Of a stretch of 64,000 nucleotides of DNA, positions 24,184-37,170 are shown piece after piece (within the stretch, counting starts at the first letter, position 1; the number at the start of each line of letters is the position of its first letter). The notes under the pieces were generated by a model that saw only the letters and a list, made by a program, of their open reading frames with translations, was not told the DNA's origin and ran no database searches. A program made the position numbers and the translations under genes. This DNA is from Rhabdornis inornatus. Lineage: Eukaryota; Chordata; Aves; Passeriformes; Rhabdornithidae. Location: contig VWZS01002406.1 of assembly GCA_013397075.1 (NCBI GenBank), positions 434,001 to 498,000 of the forward strand, read 5' to 3'.

Positions 24184-25560
24184 CATAACCCACAAACCAC
24201 CATTTTCACAAATAGGACCCAGATTTACTTTCCTGTGTATTGGTACCCCCATGTAATATGGAGTAAAGCCCTCATAGGTAGCAGGGAATTATGCATTGTA
24301 CATTTCTTGAAGGCAGGTGTTGGAATTGTAGTTCCTGGTAGTTACTCAGCATTTGTGAGCACTGATGGCCTTCATCCAGAATACAGGAATAAAGGTTGAG
24401 GGAAGAATTATAAGTTTGGTGATGCACATACAGTAAAGGCAGGGACGATAGGTGCGCAGGACAAGTTTCTCACCTGTAGAAAAGCCCATTTCTAGTACCT
24501 GAGGTATGTAGAGCTTGGTAATATAAATAGATACAACTTTACTCCACAAGACTGGAACTTTCTTAGTTCTTCTTCATATGAGCATGGCAGGACGGATTAG
24601 CTACTGTGGTCAAAATTCACATGCAGCAGGAGAAGTTCTCTGCCAGCTGCCAGCTCCCAGATAGATATCAGGCCACAGCAAGGACAGTCAGTGTGAACAT
24701 CCACACATAGTCACAGCCCTTTCTCAATCTGGAAAACAGAGGTATTGAGATATCCAAGGACAAAAGAGGGTGTTCACAGAGCTCTTTATGGAGTCATTTT
24801 TGGCTCATACTTGCTTATAGCCATTGCTGTAGAACTTACCCTGCACCTGCAGCCACAACAGCAGAGCACTGCTGACATGACAGGCAGAGTCTTCCTGTCC
24901 TTCTCCAAGGACTCATTGGGTATGAAAGCTTGAGGGATGGAGAAACATCTGCCTGCCTTGCAGAAATTTTTAGTCTGGAATCTCCAGTGATAAATAGTTT
25001 ACATTTAAAATCTGGTTAATACTGTTGAGAGAAACAAACCAGTGCTGTCTTAGGATAGCACCTATAACTTGCACGATGAATATTTGCATTTCTTCCATGG
25101 CAGCAACCAAACCATAGCTCATTTATGAACACTTTTCAATATATTGTGGAATGTAAACACACAGGGATTGCCTTGTACAATCCACAGATGGTACCATGTG
25201 TGCTGCCAGTTGAGCCTGTGAGAAATGGGGGCCTGAGCAGCAGAACTCATCTTCCCATGCCAGATCACATTCTATCTCTTTTCTTCTTGTGGTTTCCCAA
25301 GCTGCTGCTGACCTTCAAGTCCATGGCCTTGGTGTAATTTCTTCCCTGACATGCCCCCAGCACCTTCCCTGAGCAGTGACCACAGCACAGTTCAGCATGA
25401 AGCATTTTCAATGGCTGTCCACTCTATTCCAGGGAATTGGGATGCGGATTCCCAGACTCAGACCAGCAGCAGAATAGGTGTGGTGAGGCTTTGCTTTCCT
25501 GAATGATCGAGGGATGTAAGAGTCTCTTTTAGAGATGACAGCCTGGCAGCTCTCTTCTTT

Positions 25561-26706
25561 GGAACATATGGTGTACCTAGAGTTCAGTAAAGCCTTTGAT
25601 ACCGTTTCCTGTGGCATTCTGCAGAAAGTGTATTCCCATGGTGTGGATTCACAGGGCAAAAAATTGGCTGGATGGCCAGGCCTTCAGTATTCCCCAGGAG
25701 TCAGTATTGGGGCCAGGACTCATTATTATATTCTCTTAATTATCTTTACTAAGGAGATCTTTATCAAGGGATCAAGGGCAGCAAAGGTGACTTTGTGGAT
25801 TACACCAAGTTGGTTGGCAGTACTGATCTTCTGGCAGGTAGGAGGGCTCTACAGAGGGATCTGGACAGTCTGGAGTGATGGCCCAAGGTGGATGGCATGA
25901 GGTTCAACAAAGCTGAGTGCTGGGTCCTGCACTCGAGTCACAACAACCGAGTTGGAACAAGGATGAGGTTCCGCAAGGAGCCTCATCTAACACTCCAGGC
26001 TTGGAGATGAGTGGCTGGAAAGGTGCCCACTGGAAAAGGACCTGAGGGTGCTGGTCAACAGTGACTGAACATGAGCCAGCTGTGCCCAGGTGGCCAAGAA
26101 GGCAAATGGCATCCTGGCCTGGATCAGAAACAGTGTGGCCAGCAGGACCAGGGCAGGGATTGTCCCCCTGTACTCAGCACTGGTGAGGCCACACCTCAAA
26201 TCTTGTGTCCAGTTCTGGGCCCCTCACTACAAGAAGGACACTGAGGGGCTGGAGTGTGTCCAGAGAAGGGCAACAGAGCTGGGGTAGGGTCTGGAGCACA
26301 ACTCAGGTGAGGAGCAGCTGAAGGAGCTGGGGCTGTTTGTCCTGAAGAAAAGGAGGCTCAGAGGAGACCTTATCACTCTCTACAACTCCCTGAAAGGAGG
26401 CTGGAGCCAGGTGGGGGTCGGGCTCTTCTGTCAGGTAACAAGTGACAGAGCAAAAGGAAAAAGCCTCAGGTTGTACCAGGGCAAGTTTAGGTTGGGTATT
26501 AGGAAATATTTCTTCACTGAAAGGGCTCTCTAGGATTGGAACAGGGTGCCCAGGGAAGTGGTGGAGTCACCATCCCTAGAAGAATTTAGAAGATGTGTAG
26601 ATGTGATACTTAAGGACATGGGTTAGTGGTGAACTTGGCAGTGTTAGGTTAATGGTTGAACTTCATGATCTTAGAGGTCTTTTCCAACCTAAATGATTAT
26701 ATGATT
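25561..26706 (+). mobile_element. CR1 copy with internal deletion, RT C-terminus to 3' end
   Basis: It begins in the reverse transcriptase domain with VYLEFSKAFDTVS (from 25571). It then jumps to a segment corresponding to the PQGSVLGP motif near 25693-25721 (now broken), so part of RT between these is missing. The catalytic FADD box reads FVDY (25792-25803), which removes one catalytic aspartate. RDLD and MRFNKAECWVLHS follow, then the same C-terminal region as the copy at 1-645 and a degenerate 3' end near 26690-26706. It is non-autonomous and inactive. Its 26042-26290 part is almost identical to the minus-strand copy at about 56250-56490. Confidence 0.92.
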
Positions 26707-29700
26707 TTGTCAGTGCTAGGATTTTTTGATGGCAATAAATATGTAGTAAGGTGTCTTAGACATGATTTCTGTATCTTTGGCCTCCGCCCTACTTCAAAAT
26801 ACCTTTCAACTTTAAAAAGTTTTATTGAGATAATTGCACTTGATCAGACCTGGTGTGTTCAAGGTAGGCACATGTTCTGCTGGCTTAGCACATTAGCAGG
26901 TGCTTATCTCCTTTCAAGAGCTAATCTTTTATCTGTGAACTCCACTGTGCAAATTACTTTCTGAGATGAAAACCAACACTTTGTGGTGACTTAGTGAGAA
27001 CAGTAAATGTTGACACATGCTATGTCCCTGTCTCTGCAGGAAAGTCTTATATTTAATTTTCCCTATTCTTTCCAAGGAATTTCTTTCAAATTCTTTTTCC
27101 TATTCTTTCTTTATACAGCAGAATTTCCTTTGTGAAGATGATCAGTGCGTTTAGTTTTAAGCATCAAAGGCACACGATGCAGTTGAAAGTTTGTTATAAT
27201 TGTGGGAGTGGATTAAATATCCAATGAAGTATTATTTCTCTTGCTTTTGTTGAAAAGCTTTCCTTCTCTTCCAAAATGGCTGTGAATAATGAAGTATGTA
27301 CTGCTATATTTGCTTTAGGTGTCCAACTGCTTGTGATTAGCTGATTATGATTCACTTACAAATTGAAAACTTGCCATGTATGTGAAATGTACTCTTCCTT
27401 CATTCAAGATTTCTCTTTGGAACCCGTTTCTTGGAAATATCAACTACAGATAGCAGTTTACAAGTATCACTGAAGCATACCATAGATCCTCGACTTAATT
27501 GACCATAGGCTTTCTTCTCCAAAATCAACAGGTATTTTTTAAAACTATTTTTCTAGTTGATCTAAAACCTGAATCACATCAGCCATTGGATATATCCAAG
27601 CTTTCATTATGCTAAAAATTATAAAGCATCACATTTTTATAGATGATGCCTTGATTTATCTCAGTAAAACACAAGCCTTCAGTTAGTCTATGATGTCCTG
27701 CAACACAACTTGATTATCAGTCCTGTTGCCCCCGTGCTGGCACCAGGCAGAAGCACTCAGTTGTTTGTGTGGCAGCTCTTCCCTGGCAGTGTCCCCATGC
27801 ATAGGGACAGTAACCTCACCCGCAGTAATTCAGCTGCTTATGCTAAATCTGGGGACCACTTTGCATATTTTCATGATTTTGCCCTTGCAAGAAGTCAAAG
27901 AATAAGAACTTTGTATGTAATTGTATAAACCTCCAGCTCCTTAGTCTGTCAGCCTCTCATTGTGCTCTTCGTGCAGTTGTCTTTATCTACAGCAGGGATT
28001 TGGTTTTTGAAAGAGATACATGGTCCATGCTTTATGTAAATAACATATGAAAAATTCTTTTCATATTAACTACTGAATTTTATTTTTCTGACAGAGAATG
28101 GGTTTCAGTTTTTAATGGCTGCAACAAAAAAAAAAAGATACCCAGATGGGCCTTTTCATCTTCTGCTTCCCTTGCCACAGACTGCACTTTCCATACTTTA
28201 TTTGGAGGCAAAGAAAAGCAGTTGGCTATGTTCTGTAAACTTACTAAATTAAAGATGATAAATCCTCATATACAAACCAAAAAGGCTGCTGAAATGTGTG
28301 TGATTCAACACTGGCTTTTCATGCTAGAGTAAGTAATGTGTATTTGAAAATATACTGCAAATAGATGGCAAACTGGCTGAAAAGACGAAATGTATATAGA
28401 AACACATATCTGCATACCTATTTTAAGGCAGCAGAAATAACATGTTAATTCACTGATCAGAACATGCCACCTTAATAAGAACAGAATACTCTGAAATTTC
28501 AGTTCCCAAGGAACTTTTTGACAGTTTTCTACTGTAATCCTGATGCTTTAAAGACAGTATAAAAATTGTCTAGATGTTTTTTGGACTACATGGATATACT
28601 GCAGTTCATTGAAACAACTCAGAAAGCCCTCCCTAGTTAAAGCTCAGAGAGCTGTAGTTACAGCACAGCTTTTTTTTCTGGACCTACTTACAGTTCCAGG
28701 ACCTATTTATTTCTGGACATGCTTACTGACTTTGCCCTTAGTAGGATGAGCTGGAACAGCTCTCTGGATTTTGTATTGCAGAGCCAGAATCTGCCTTGCA
28801 GTTCTATACAAGGGGATCAGTGGAAACAAGAGCAGTTCAAGCTGAGATCCATTGTCTGTTCAAAGTGAATTCCTTGTAATCCAAATAAGAAAAAAAATAC
28901 AATTTAGTACAGCTGCACTTCTGAGAGTTTAATGTGATGAATACATGCACAGGTGGGCTTATCTATGGTCTGTGTAGCATATCAACTTTCATAAAAAGCG
29001 GAAATGCAACTGTTGTGTTTATGCAGTGCAGGGAATCCAAGACCCAAGATCCAGGGCCCTGTGCTCACTGAACATCTGTAGTCTCTCTCCCTGGATTGGT
29101 GGGAGATCCAAGCAGGTGGAATTCATCAGTGTGTAAAAGGAAACTAATCTGAATAGGTACCATGATTAAAATGCATTTGCAGTGCCAGATTTGCAGAAAA
29201 ACAGGAAGGCTTTGAGAGGAGTAGGAAAAGCATTGTCCACTGCTGAATAAAGTGCCAGCCACACGTGTGTTGGTGAAGGCAGAGTGGAAGAGGGCCAAGG
29301 GTGCCACAAGGGTGGCTGGGTGGGGTGGCAGAGGTGGGCAGTGTGGGGTGAGGACTGGCTGAGAGCTGCTCAGCTGCTCTCTGCAGGGCTCAGCAGCTGT
29401 GGATGCTTGCCAAGCCCACGGACTCACCACTGCTCTCTGAAAGCCAAAGTGGACACACACTTCCACTGTTTCTCTGGCAAGGGACCAAAACTGGGCTGGC
29501 CAAAGGCCTGAGGCACAGAGGAGGCTGGCTCAGCAAGCTGTGTGCTATCCATAGACAGAGGCATTTTTTTAAGGAACTTGTGTTTTATGTGTTGATTTGT
29601 TTCCTTCCCTTTTAAAGACTGGTTCTGCTTTGGAGAGCAGAGCGAGAAAGCAAAATGATATGGAGTGGGAGCCAGACCCTTCCCTGGGCACACTTTGGGT

Positions 29701-32380
29701 GCAGGTGGAAGCAGCTCCAGCTGTGCTCTCCTTCGGGTAACCCCCCAGCCCTTGCCAGCCCCTGCAGCCTGTCAATGTATGTCTCATCATCCTGCATTTG
29801 TGCTTGGCAGGACATTGCTCTTTTGGGGTGATATCCTGCCATTCCAGAGGTCAAAACGGATATGGTCATCTGTGACTTGCTATATGAAGGCACAGGCTAT
29901 TGCAGCCAATAACTGTGAAGGTCTAGAACGATCTCCTGCAACTTCAAACTGCATTTCACATCACTTTAATAGAGGAAACAACCTCATTAAAAAGATAAAG
30001 TGTACTTTTGAATAGACTGGGGCTGCTGTCTTGTGCGGTCAGAGACTTGGAAATGTGTTGTGCACTTCTGGAGAGAGTTCAGTGCTGCTTTTGTCTTTAA
30101 GTGGGGAAAGATATGACATATACACTGATATGAAAAATCCATACACTGCTCATGTTTTATAGCCTCTTCCTCTTAACCCTAGCACAAGCACACTCTCACA
30201 CAAATAAGCACACACTTCAGTGTGTCCTCTGCTCTCTTGAGAAAAGCTGCTCATCTGGCTCCTCATGGAACTTTGATGTCCTTCCCACTGCTCCCTCAAC
30301 GTGGAGCAGCCGTTCCCTGGCTCCAGCCACGAGCTTGCTTGGTGGCAGTGTTGTTTCTGGGGACATGCAGAGCAGCTGGAGTGCCTCACTGGATGTGTCC
30401 TACTGGGGGCTGCAGCTTTCAGCTGGTAGAAAGCATTAATCACTGCATTGGAGTGAGATGTACACAGATTATCAGCGCTAAAAATCATGGGGAATTGAAG
30501 TGGTGGGAGGGATTGGAGGAAAAGCCAGTTATGAAAATGGCCTGATTTTTCAGGCATGAGTCATACCATTTATTAAAATAGGCTTTTGTACTTCCTAAAG
30601 CTTCCTCGGTCCTATGAAATCAGTGTAAAGCTAGTATTTCTATCTCTGCTGTGCATCAGCCTCCTTGAAAAAGTGGAAAAGAAAAGGCTGTTTGAGCTCC
30701 ATGCAGATCCTGGGATTTTATGTCAGAATGAGAAGCTGAAAGAAGATTTGCGTGGATGTTACTATTTATATTTTATGTGTCTGAACAGAAACTGTGAAGC
30801 AGCCAGGACCAAGAAGCACCAAAGCTGCAACATTAAGTGCTCCCAAACAGAGAAAATCCAAACTAAATATTGTGATTTTTCTCATCTTAACAGTAACATA
30901 AATGGTGAATGACCAGCTAAAACCCTTGCCAATGAAATTTGCAAACTCTAGGGATAAATGAGACAGTAAACAAATAATTGAACTCTATTAATTAAATGAT
31001 CATTACCCTAAAATAGGTGGGGTTTTTTTGTATAGCTAGTGCTATAACTACAAGGCAATGCGTCTAGGAAATGAGAATACAATCTCCACTCATTGCTGTG
31101 AAGCAGTGCTGTGCAGGGAAAGGAGGATGTGCAGGGCAAGAATTATTCCGATTTTATGCTATTTGTGCAGTACAGTGCAGTAGTAACAGTGGGCCTGAGA
31201 TGTACAAAAAGAGCAGCACCCAGTAAGGAAAGGGGAGTGAGGTTGTTACTGTGGGTATGCAGTTCTGATAAGTGGATTTTTAGGAAAGATAAAGAAATTC
31301 CAAAGAGGACTCCAGGAGGGCTAAAAAAAAGTCAGAATTTAATGGGTAGTATTTACTCAGTTGATAAAAGATATATTTGAGAGTTGGCTTTGTGTCTTCA
31401 TAGATTTCTTTGCAAAGATTTTTTTAACCAGATCGTATGTAACTTTCTAATGAAGGTGTGACAAAATCCAGGGATTAGCAGCTAAAGTTAAGCAAATTCA
31501 GCTTTGAGTTGAATCTTTATTTTCTGGCAGGGCAAGTGACTGAAGACTTGAATAGCTTCTAAAGGGAAGAGTAAAGTAGTCAATAAATGCTTTAAAGTAA
31601 GCTAAATTTTTTGTGAGATTAAAAAGTAATTGTTAAATTTTGTTTCTGGGAGAAATTTTGTGGCCTGTGTATGTGGGAGATTAGACTGGTGGGTTATGAC
31701 CTTACCTCCAAAGTTTGACATTGGTGAGTATATGTGGGTGTTGGTGCCTTTCCTTCCAGGACAATAAATGCTCTTGTGTACTTTTATGGTTTTGGAGGTT
31801 TCCAGTTGCCATATTTTTACTTTACTCTCTTTGGTGCATTTCTTCCTGTTGCATAAGGTGCACATTGTAACATGAACATGTTGCCACCGGAACAGTCATG
31901 AATTAAACTGGAGCAAGAAACATGAAGTCACCCCACCTTGCTCTTTGCATCACTCTCATAAATGTACAAATGTGGGTCCTGACACTCATCAGCCATGGCT
32001 TGACTGCTAAAGACAAACTGAAATGGGTGCCAATTTGCTTTTCTATGCTGCACTATGAAGGGCAGTGAACAAATTCAGGAGTAGTAATGTTAATCCCTTT
32101 CTAGAGCAGCGGGTTCCATGAGAGGTACAGGAGCAAGAGCCTTGTCAGCTGCCACAAGTTTATCTGCTGCTGCTTCTGAGTCAACACCCAGAGGTAACAA
32201 CCTCTAAATTACCTTTAAAGAAACTGCTCCTGGGCAAGTCTGTGCAACCCTCTCAGCATTCTGCCATTGGTTTGGAAAAGCTTTTCACTCTCACTTTTCT
32301 CTGCTGCTTGCAGCAAAGTGTGGGCTGCTGTAGTGGTTGAGTGAGCACCCATGACTCCACCGGTACCTCTCACCAGCAGC

Positions 32381-32444
32381 TACCAGTGTAACAAACCCTG
32401 GTACACCAGAGTAACAGACCCTGGTACACCAGTGTAATAAGCCC
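32381..32444 (+). repeat. 23-bp tandem repeat, about 2.8 copies
   Basis: Three adjoining units read TACCAGTGTAACAAACCCTGG, TACACCAGAGTAACAGACCC plus TGG, and TACACCAGTGTAATAAGCCC. The first is 2 bp shorter and the last is incomplete. It is a small minisatellite in intron 4 with no evident function. Confidence 0.8.
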
Positions 32445-35400
32445 AACCTTCTATGTGTGCTCTCATCCAGTATTCACAGAGTTGTGATTTACCAAGGACA
32501 AGGGCATGTGTAGTTTTCCCTGGCTCTTGCTGAAAGTCAGCCACTGCACCCAAGGAGTGCTTCCAGAGACAGCCAGCACCCACATCTGCCTCCCCCTCCT
32601 CAACCTCTTCCTTCTGATCCATGATCTGGAAGTTCTTTTTTTCGCACCTTTCCACATACACTCATCCTTTGGCAGAGTCACAGCCTGGACATTTAATCAC
32701 GAATCATGAATAACTCAGATGATTAAAAAAAGAGCCCCATGAGGCACAGTCATAACTTTGGTGAGAGACTTTATTTAATGATTTATTCACAAGGAGGCAG
32801 TCTGAGCTATATTGCTGCTATTTATGTTTTTAGCTTCTTTTAAAATATAAAAAATTACGTGATGTCACAAACACATGATATGTGAACTATCCTTAGAAAT
32901 GAAGGGGTTAAAACATGATAGTCAAGGAGCGTGCCAAATTCTATACTGATGCTACATGTCCTAAGCATTTTGACTGCAAATCCTTTGTTGTGTAAATAAT
33001 ATACAAATATTCTCCAACACACAGTCATTGGACTTAGCTATTCCACTTGCACTCATTCATTGTATAATAATTTACCCTTCTATGGACTGAAATAGTTACA
33101 GCGGTGATTAATGACTTCAGTGGAAAACCTTAGCCTTGCTGTTTTAAGTATAGAAATATTACAATATTTAATTCAAAACAAGTATTGTTCTTTTAAAATC
33201 TATTCAGTGTCATGGCATAAAAATGTTTACATTGTGTAGTTTCATGGTCAGTAATTCTTGAAGTTCAGAGTGCTTGGCAGTGTCTGCAGCATGAGTGTGT
33301 GTTTATCTCTGATTATCATAATTTCTGAGTACTGTCGGAGTACTTCAGTTTAATGAAACAAACAACAGAATAATTTTCTTTTAAAATGGTGGCTTCTTAA
33401 TATTTAACTTGATTCAGGAACCCTACTGATATTTTTTACATTGTGAATAGTTGGCCACAGCAGTTCTATTTTGTAGGAAGCATTTGTGGATCCCTCTGTC
33501 ATTTAAGATTATGAATCACAATAGTGCTGAATAAGTAGAGCTTGCGTTTTTAAGATTGGGTTTGAGATGGCCTCAAAATTTTGGTTTTTGTCTTTCAATT
33601 AGGTTATTCTAATAATGTGGTAAGATATTGATAGATATTGCTACTTTTATTTATTATGTCAGTGATCTTAAAATGAAACTGGTAGCTGCAAACACCTACG
33701 TACTAGCTCTGCCTCTGATAGCAAATCCTTTGGGGGATGTAGGCAGATTGCCAAATCTCTCCTCCTCTGCTTCCGTTCTTCAAAAATAGTGATTGTTAGA
33801 AAGTGTTGTTTAATAGAATTGCGGATGATATGTATCCAAAATGGGGAGCACAGCAGTAGTGTGTGCCTGCAATAATTAATGTGTCAGAACACAGTAATGA
33901 GTTACTTGTGATGCTAAATTTGACTTAACAAAGCCATTTTGCATCCCTGAGGATACAGAAGATTCAGCATCAAAAGGAAGCAGAGAGAAGCCAAGTGGCA
34001 CTGGCTCTTCCAAAGATCTTTGACAGAACCAGGCAATCTAAGGGATGCCTTACAGCCTACGCCATGCAGCTCTGGAGCAGATGGCCTGAGTGGCAGCTTG
34101 GGCACCAGCAGGTGCAGTTCAGAAAGCTCCTGTGTGCTGATTATTCCTCGTGTCCCAAAGGTAGAAGTCCATTTGTACAGACAGTCTGTACAGGTCTCTC
34201 TGATGGAGACCCAGGCAGGCAAGAGACATGCTTCTTTGCAAGATGGTCTGACCTCATAAGGCAGTTTCTGCATCCACATATAAGACAGTGCCCTGAGGAT
34301 CATATCTAGGATTGGCATCTTCCTTGTTGTCTGGGTGACTTGACGTCCCTGGAGAAGATGACTGGACTGGACTTTTTCATCTTTGAGGTTATTTCTTCAG
34401 CTCACAAACATCAAATTACTTACTGGCAGTTTATTTGTAAATACAGCCTATTTTGCAAGGTTGTCGTGTGTGCTGTAGTTCTGTAGTTCCATGAAGAGTA
34501 ACCTGAGACACTGGGAGATGTTCAGAAGGGATGAGACCAAGAAAGACTTGTTGGGGATAAGAATGAAAGGAAATCAGGCCACCAGGGCTCCAGGCTCTGG
34601 GTCTTGTATAGCACCTTGGACTGCTGGGTTTTGGACCCCATGTGTTGGGCAGAGCAAAGAGCAAGGCAAATGTTCTGTGTCTGCAGCAGGAGGCTAAGTG
34701 ACTGAGACATGTAATCATAGGCTTGACTGACCTCAGGACATGCCTGTGTTGTTGTTTGTACTTTACACATAAATATCTATAGCCCACCAGTTCTTACAAT
34801 TCAGTATTGCAGGAAATGCAATTTATAAACTAGGAAGATCCAGAACCTGGATTCTTCATTGAAAAGGTCAACTGTGGGAAATTATTTCTGGGGAATGCGA
34901 TCACAGAAGCTGGATGAAAATTGAGAAAAATGCTGCCAAACACATACTGCGGCTATTTTAGTTGCTGCAGTACTGATGCAGAGAGTATTCCAGAGAGCTT
35001 TCCTGCAATCAGGACCTGCAGGAGTCACTTTTACCAAGTGACCAGTGCCAAGGTTGCTTGGCACAGGCCTCCATCCAACTACTGCGTTTTTCATCACAGT
35101 GTCGGTGGCAGTGAAGATGTAGATGTTGTAGTGATGTTGCACTCTGGGAGTAGGCTTGGTGCTCCTGCTCTGACACCAGCAGCCTGCGGTTTGCTCTCAG
35201 TGTCAATACAGGTTGCAGTTAAGATTTTTGTTCATTATGTAAGAAATGATTTTTGGCCAGGTGCCTGTTCCCAAAACTTGTGTATCCGTGCAAAGGGGGG
35301 AAGTGGCCTGCAGGAAATGTCTGGGACACAGTGTCTATGGTGAGCAAGACAGAGGAAATACACAGGTCTTGATTCTTTGCGGCCCTGTAGCTCTGAACAA

Positions 35401-35871
35401 GGTAGTTGGGCAGAGCTCCCAGGGGCTGCCCTAGACTGATGAATTTACACAAAACTTGACATGAGGAGCGAAGCCTGGTCTGTAGTGACCAGCAGCAGCA
35501 AGAGGTGTAGAGAGGAATTGTGCACAGAGCTGGACCATTATGCAACCTGTCACAGCTCTCTGTAAAGCACTTCTGTTTCCACTGGGCAATGAAAAGTGCA
35601 TATCATCAATCAAAGTAGTGCAAAAGCTTCTTCTCAGCATTTGCCACTACAATTCCTAGTTTGTTATTGCTGTTATAAAGGGTGTATTTTGAAGCCACCT
35701 GTGTGAAGCTGACCACCTTCCTCCTCTTTCTGAGGCTGCACAGGGGAAGAGGAGAGCTCTGAGCTTTGCATCTGTACAGCAAGGTCTGTAGCGCACAAGT
35801 TGCACATGGGTAGGCTTGGATTTCTTTCTATGCCTACCAGGCATAAACTTTGTATCCATTTCCTTTCCTAG

Positions 35872-36057
35872 TGTCCAACAAGCACCATTTTATGGACAGC
35901 AACTTGCTCTACCAGTGCAGAATGAATTTCCGGCGGCGGCGGCGATTAATGGAGCTCCTCACTGAGAAATCTCGCTTGATGCCAGAAAGCCATGACAGCC
36001 CGTTTTGCCTGCGCAAGCAGAACCATGACAACAGGAAACACACCAGTTTTCTCTCAG
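35872..36057 (+). CDS. DEPTOR: DEPTOR exon 5 (end of DEP2 and basic linker)
   Basis: This 186-nt exon (phase 1 in, phase 1 out) encodes human-equivalent residues 203-263. SNKHHFMDSNLLYQCRMNFR closes DEP2. It is followed by a five-arginine run (222-226, mostly CGG codons at 35930-35945) and LMELLTEKSRLMPESHDSPF, then CLRKQNHDNRKHTSFLS. The arginine patch and following linker are conserved from mammals to this bird, and a charged patch here is suited to phospholipid or acidic-surface contact; that role is inferred. The stretch TEKSRLMPES is the least conserved part (human NEKSPSSQET as recalled). The acceptor is TTTCCTAG and the donor GTGACT, the latter somewhat weak. Confidence 0.98.
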
Positions 36058-36684
36058 GTGACTCATTAATTATACTGCTCTTTGTAGAGTGACTCCATGG
36101 AGTATTAAAAAATTGGTTTTGGACAAGGTGTTTCAGTGTTAGAAAAAAGTGCAGGGCTGAGTATTATATGTCCCTGTTCATAGGGATTGTCCATTCACTC
36201 ATTTCACCATACCTATAGCTCCCTGGGGTGTATCTGTATCAACAGCATTTCAGATGCTGATCAGAATTTGGGGTCCGTGTTCAAACTCAAATGGTTGAAG
36301 TCCTCCAAACTCGAAGTAATTTGTCATACATTCTGTGGAGAGTTTTCAAGAAGATTAAAAGTGAGGGAAAGGGGCCTTGCCGCATTTGTGTACAGTAAAA
36401 TCTAGTAAGAACTGAAAAAAGGGAAAGGAAAACTGGATAAACATAGTTCCCTGTACTGAAATGCCTCTTAGAAGACCCTACAATAGGAGCAGTTCAGCTA
36501 TGCTGTTAGTTACAGCATTACTCTCATGCAGTGACTCTGTTATCAGGGTAGGACATACTAACCCATTCCCAGTGTTGTCAGTGAAAGCATGGCTTGTTGC
36601 TGGATTTTTTAAAAAAGAAACAGGGAAATGGCTTAATAACTGGTACCGGGTCCCTTTCTCTCTTTATTTTCTCTCTGCTTGCAG
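36058..36684 (+). other. DEPTOR: DEPTOR intron 5 (627 bp)
   Basis: This is a short intron with a GTGACT donor and a strong pyrimidine-rich acceptor (CTCTCTGCTTGCAG). Nothing else was recognised in it. Confidence 0.93.
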
Positions 36685-36819
36685 TGAGTCCCACCAAGGA
36701 GATAAAGATTGTGTCGGCAGTGCGGAGGAGCAGCATGAGCAGCTGTGGCAGCAGTGGCTACTTCAGCAGCAGCCCAACGCTCAGCAGTAGTCCCCCTGTG
36801 CTCTGCAACCCCAAATCTG
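36685..36819 (+). CDS. DEPTOR: DEPTOR exon 6 (phosphodegron linker)
   Basis: The 135-nt exon (phase 1 in, phase 1 out) encodes human-equivalent residues 265-308: SPTKEIKIVSAVRRSSMSSC, GSSGYFSSSPTLSSSPP and VLCNPKS. With human numbering the beta-TrCP degron S286-S287-G-Y-F-S291 is intact, as are S293, T295 and S299, the reported mTOR-dependent sites, and Tyr289. In mammals, mTOR and CK1 phosphorylate this segment to trigger SCF-beta-TrCP ubiquitination and DEPTOR turnover. Only Ser-to-Thr in SPTKE distinguishes it from human as recalled. It is serine-rich and presumably disordered between DEP2 and PDZ. The acceptor is TTGCAG and the donor GTGAGC. Confidence 0.98.
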
Positions 36820-36949
36820 GTGAGCACCAGCATGGCTTACGATGCACAGGAGCCAGGGTGCAGCCATCTCTGTGGGGAGAAGGCGACATGAAGAATGCCT
36901 GTCATCATGCCTAAGCCTCTGTTTCCAAGAATACATTAAAATTCACATT

Positions 36950-37170
36950 GTCACAGGTTTTTTAGGCCAGAGGGAACTATTATCATCATCTAGCCTGAAG
37001 TCCTGCTGAACACAAGCCAGATGTCTGCCTCCAGTAATCTCAGCATCAAGTCCATAATTGTGGTTTGAGCTGCAGTTTATCTCTTAGGACGCTGTGTAGT
37101 CAGAGACCTAGATTTGCCTCTTCACTGCCAAGCTCTGAACCAATTCAAATCTCCTCCTAGAAACATTCCT
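36950..37170 (-). mobile_element. Ancient CR1-like relic
   Basis: Strings such as TTAGGCCAGAGGGAACTATT, ATCATCTAGCCTGAAGTCCT and ATTGTGGTTTGAGCTGCAG resemble, in reverse orientation, the 3' region of old CR1 elements that are abundant in turtles and crocodilians. It is much more diverged than the other CR1 copies here, so it probably predates birds. The boundaries are approximate and the match is from memory. Confidence 0.55.

Larger units (their letters stand above)
21040..35871 (+). other. DEPTOR: DEPTOR intron 4 (14.8 kb)
   Basis: This is a long intron between the two parts of DEP2, with a GTGAGA donor and a TTCCTAG acceptor. It contains the tRNA-Ile/CR1 SINE (24022-24183), a long CR1 copy (25561-26706), a GC-richer stretch at about 29280-29760, and a 23-bp tandem repeat at 32381-32444. 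Numerous overlapping open frames at 29065-30557, 33914-34318 and 34431-35640 match nothing I recognise and occur on both strands, which suggests chance. I saw no extra exon in it. Confidence 0.88.

Noticed and set aside
25535..25900. 121-codon open frame as an intact reverse transcriptase gene
   Set aside because: It shifts out of the RT frame after SKAFDTVS, lacks part of the domain and has an altered FADD box; it is a CR1 fragment.
33914..34318. Overlapping open frames on both strands (134 and 104 codons)
   Set aside because: No family is recognised and both strands are open together, which reflects composition and not coding.
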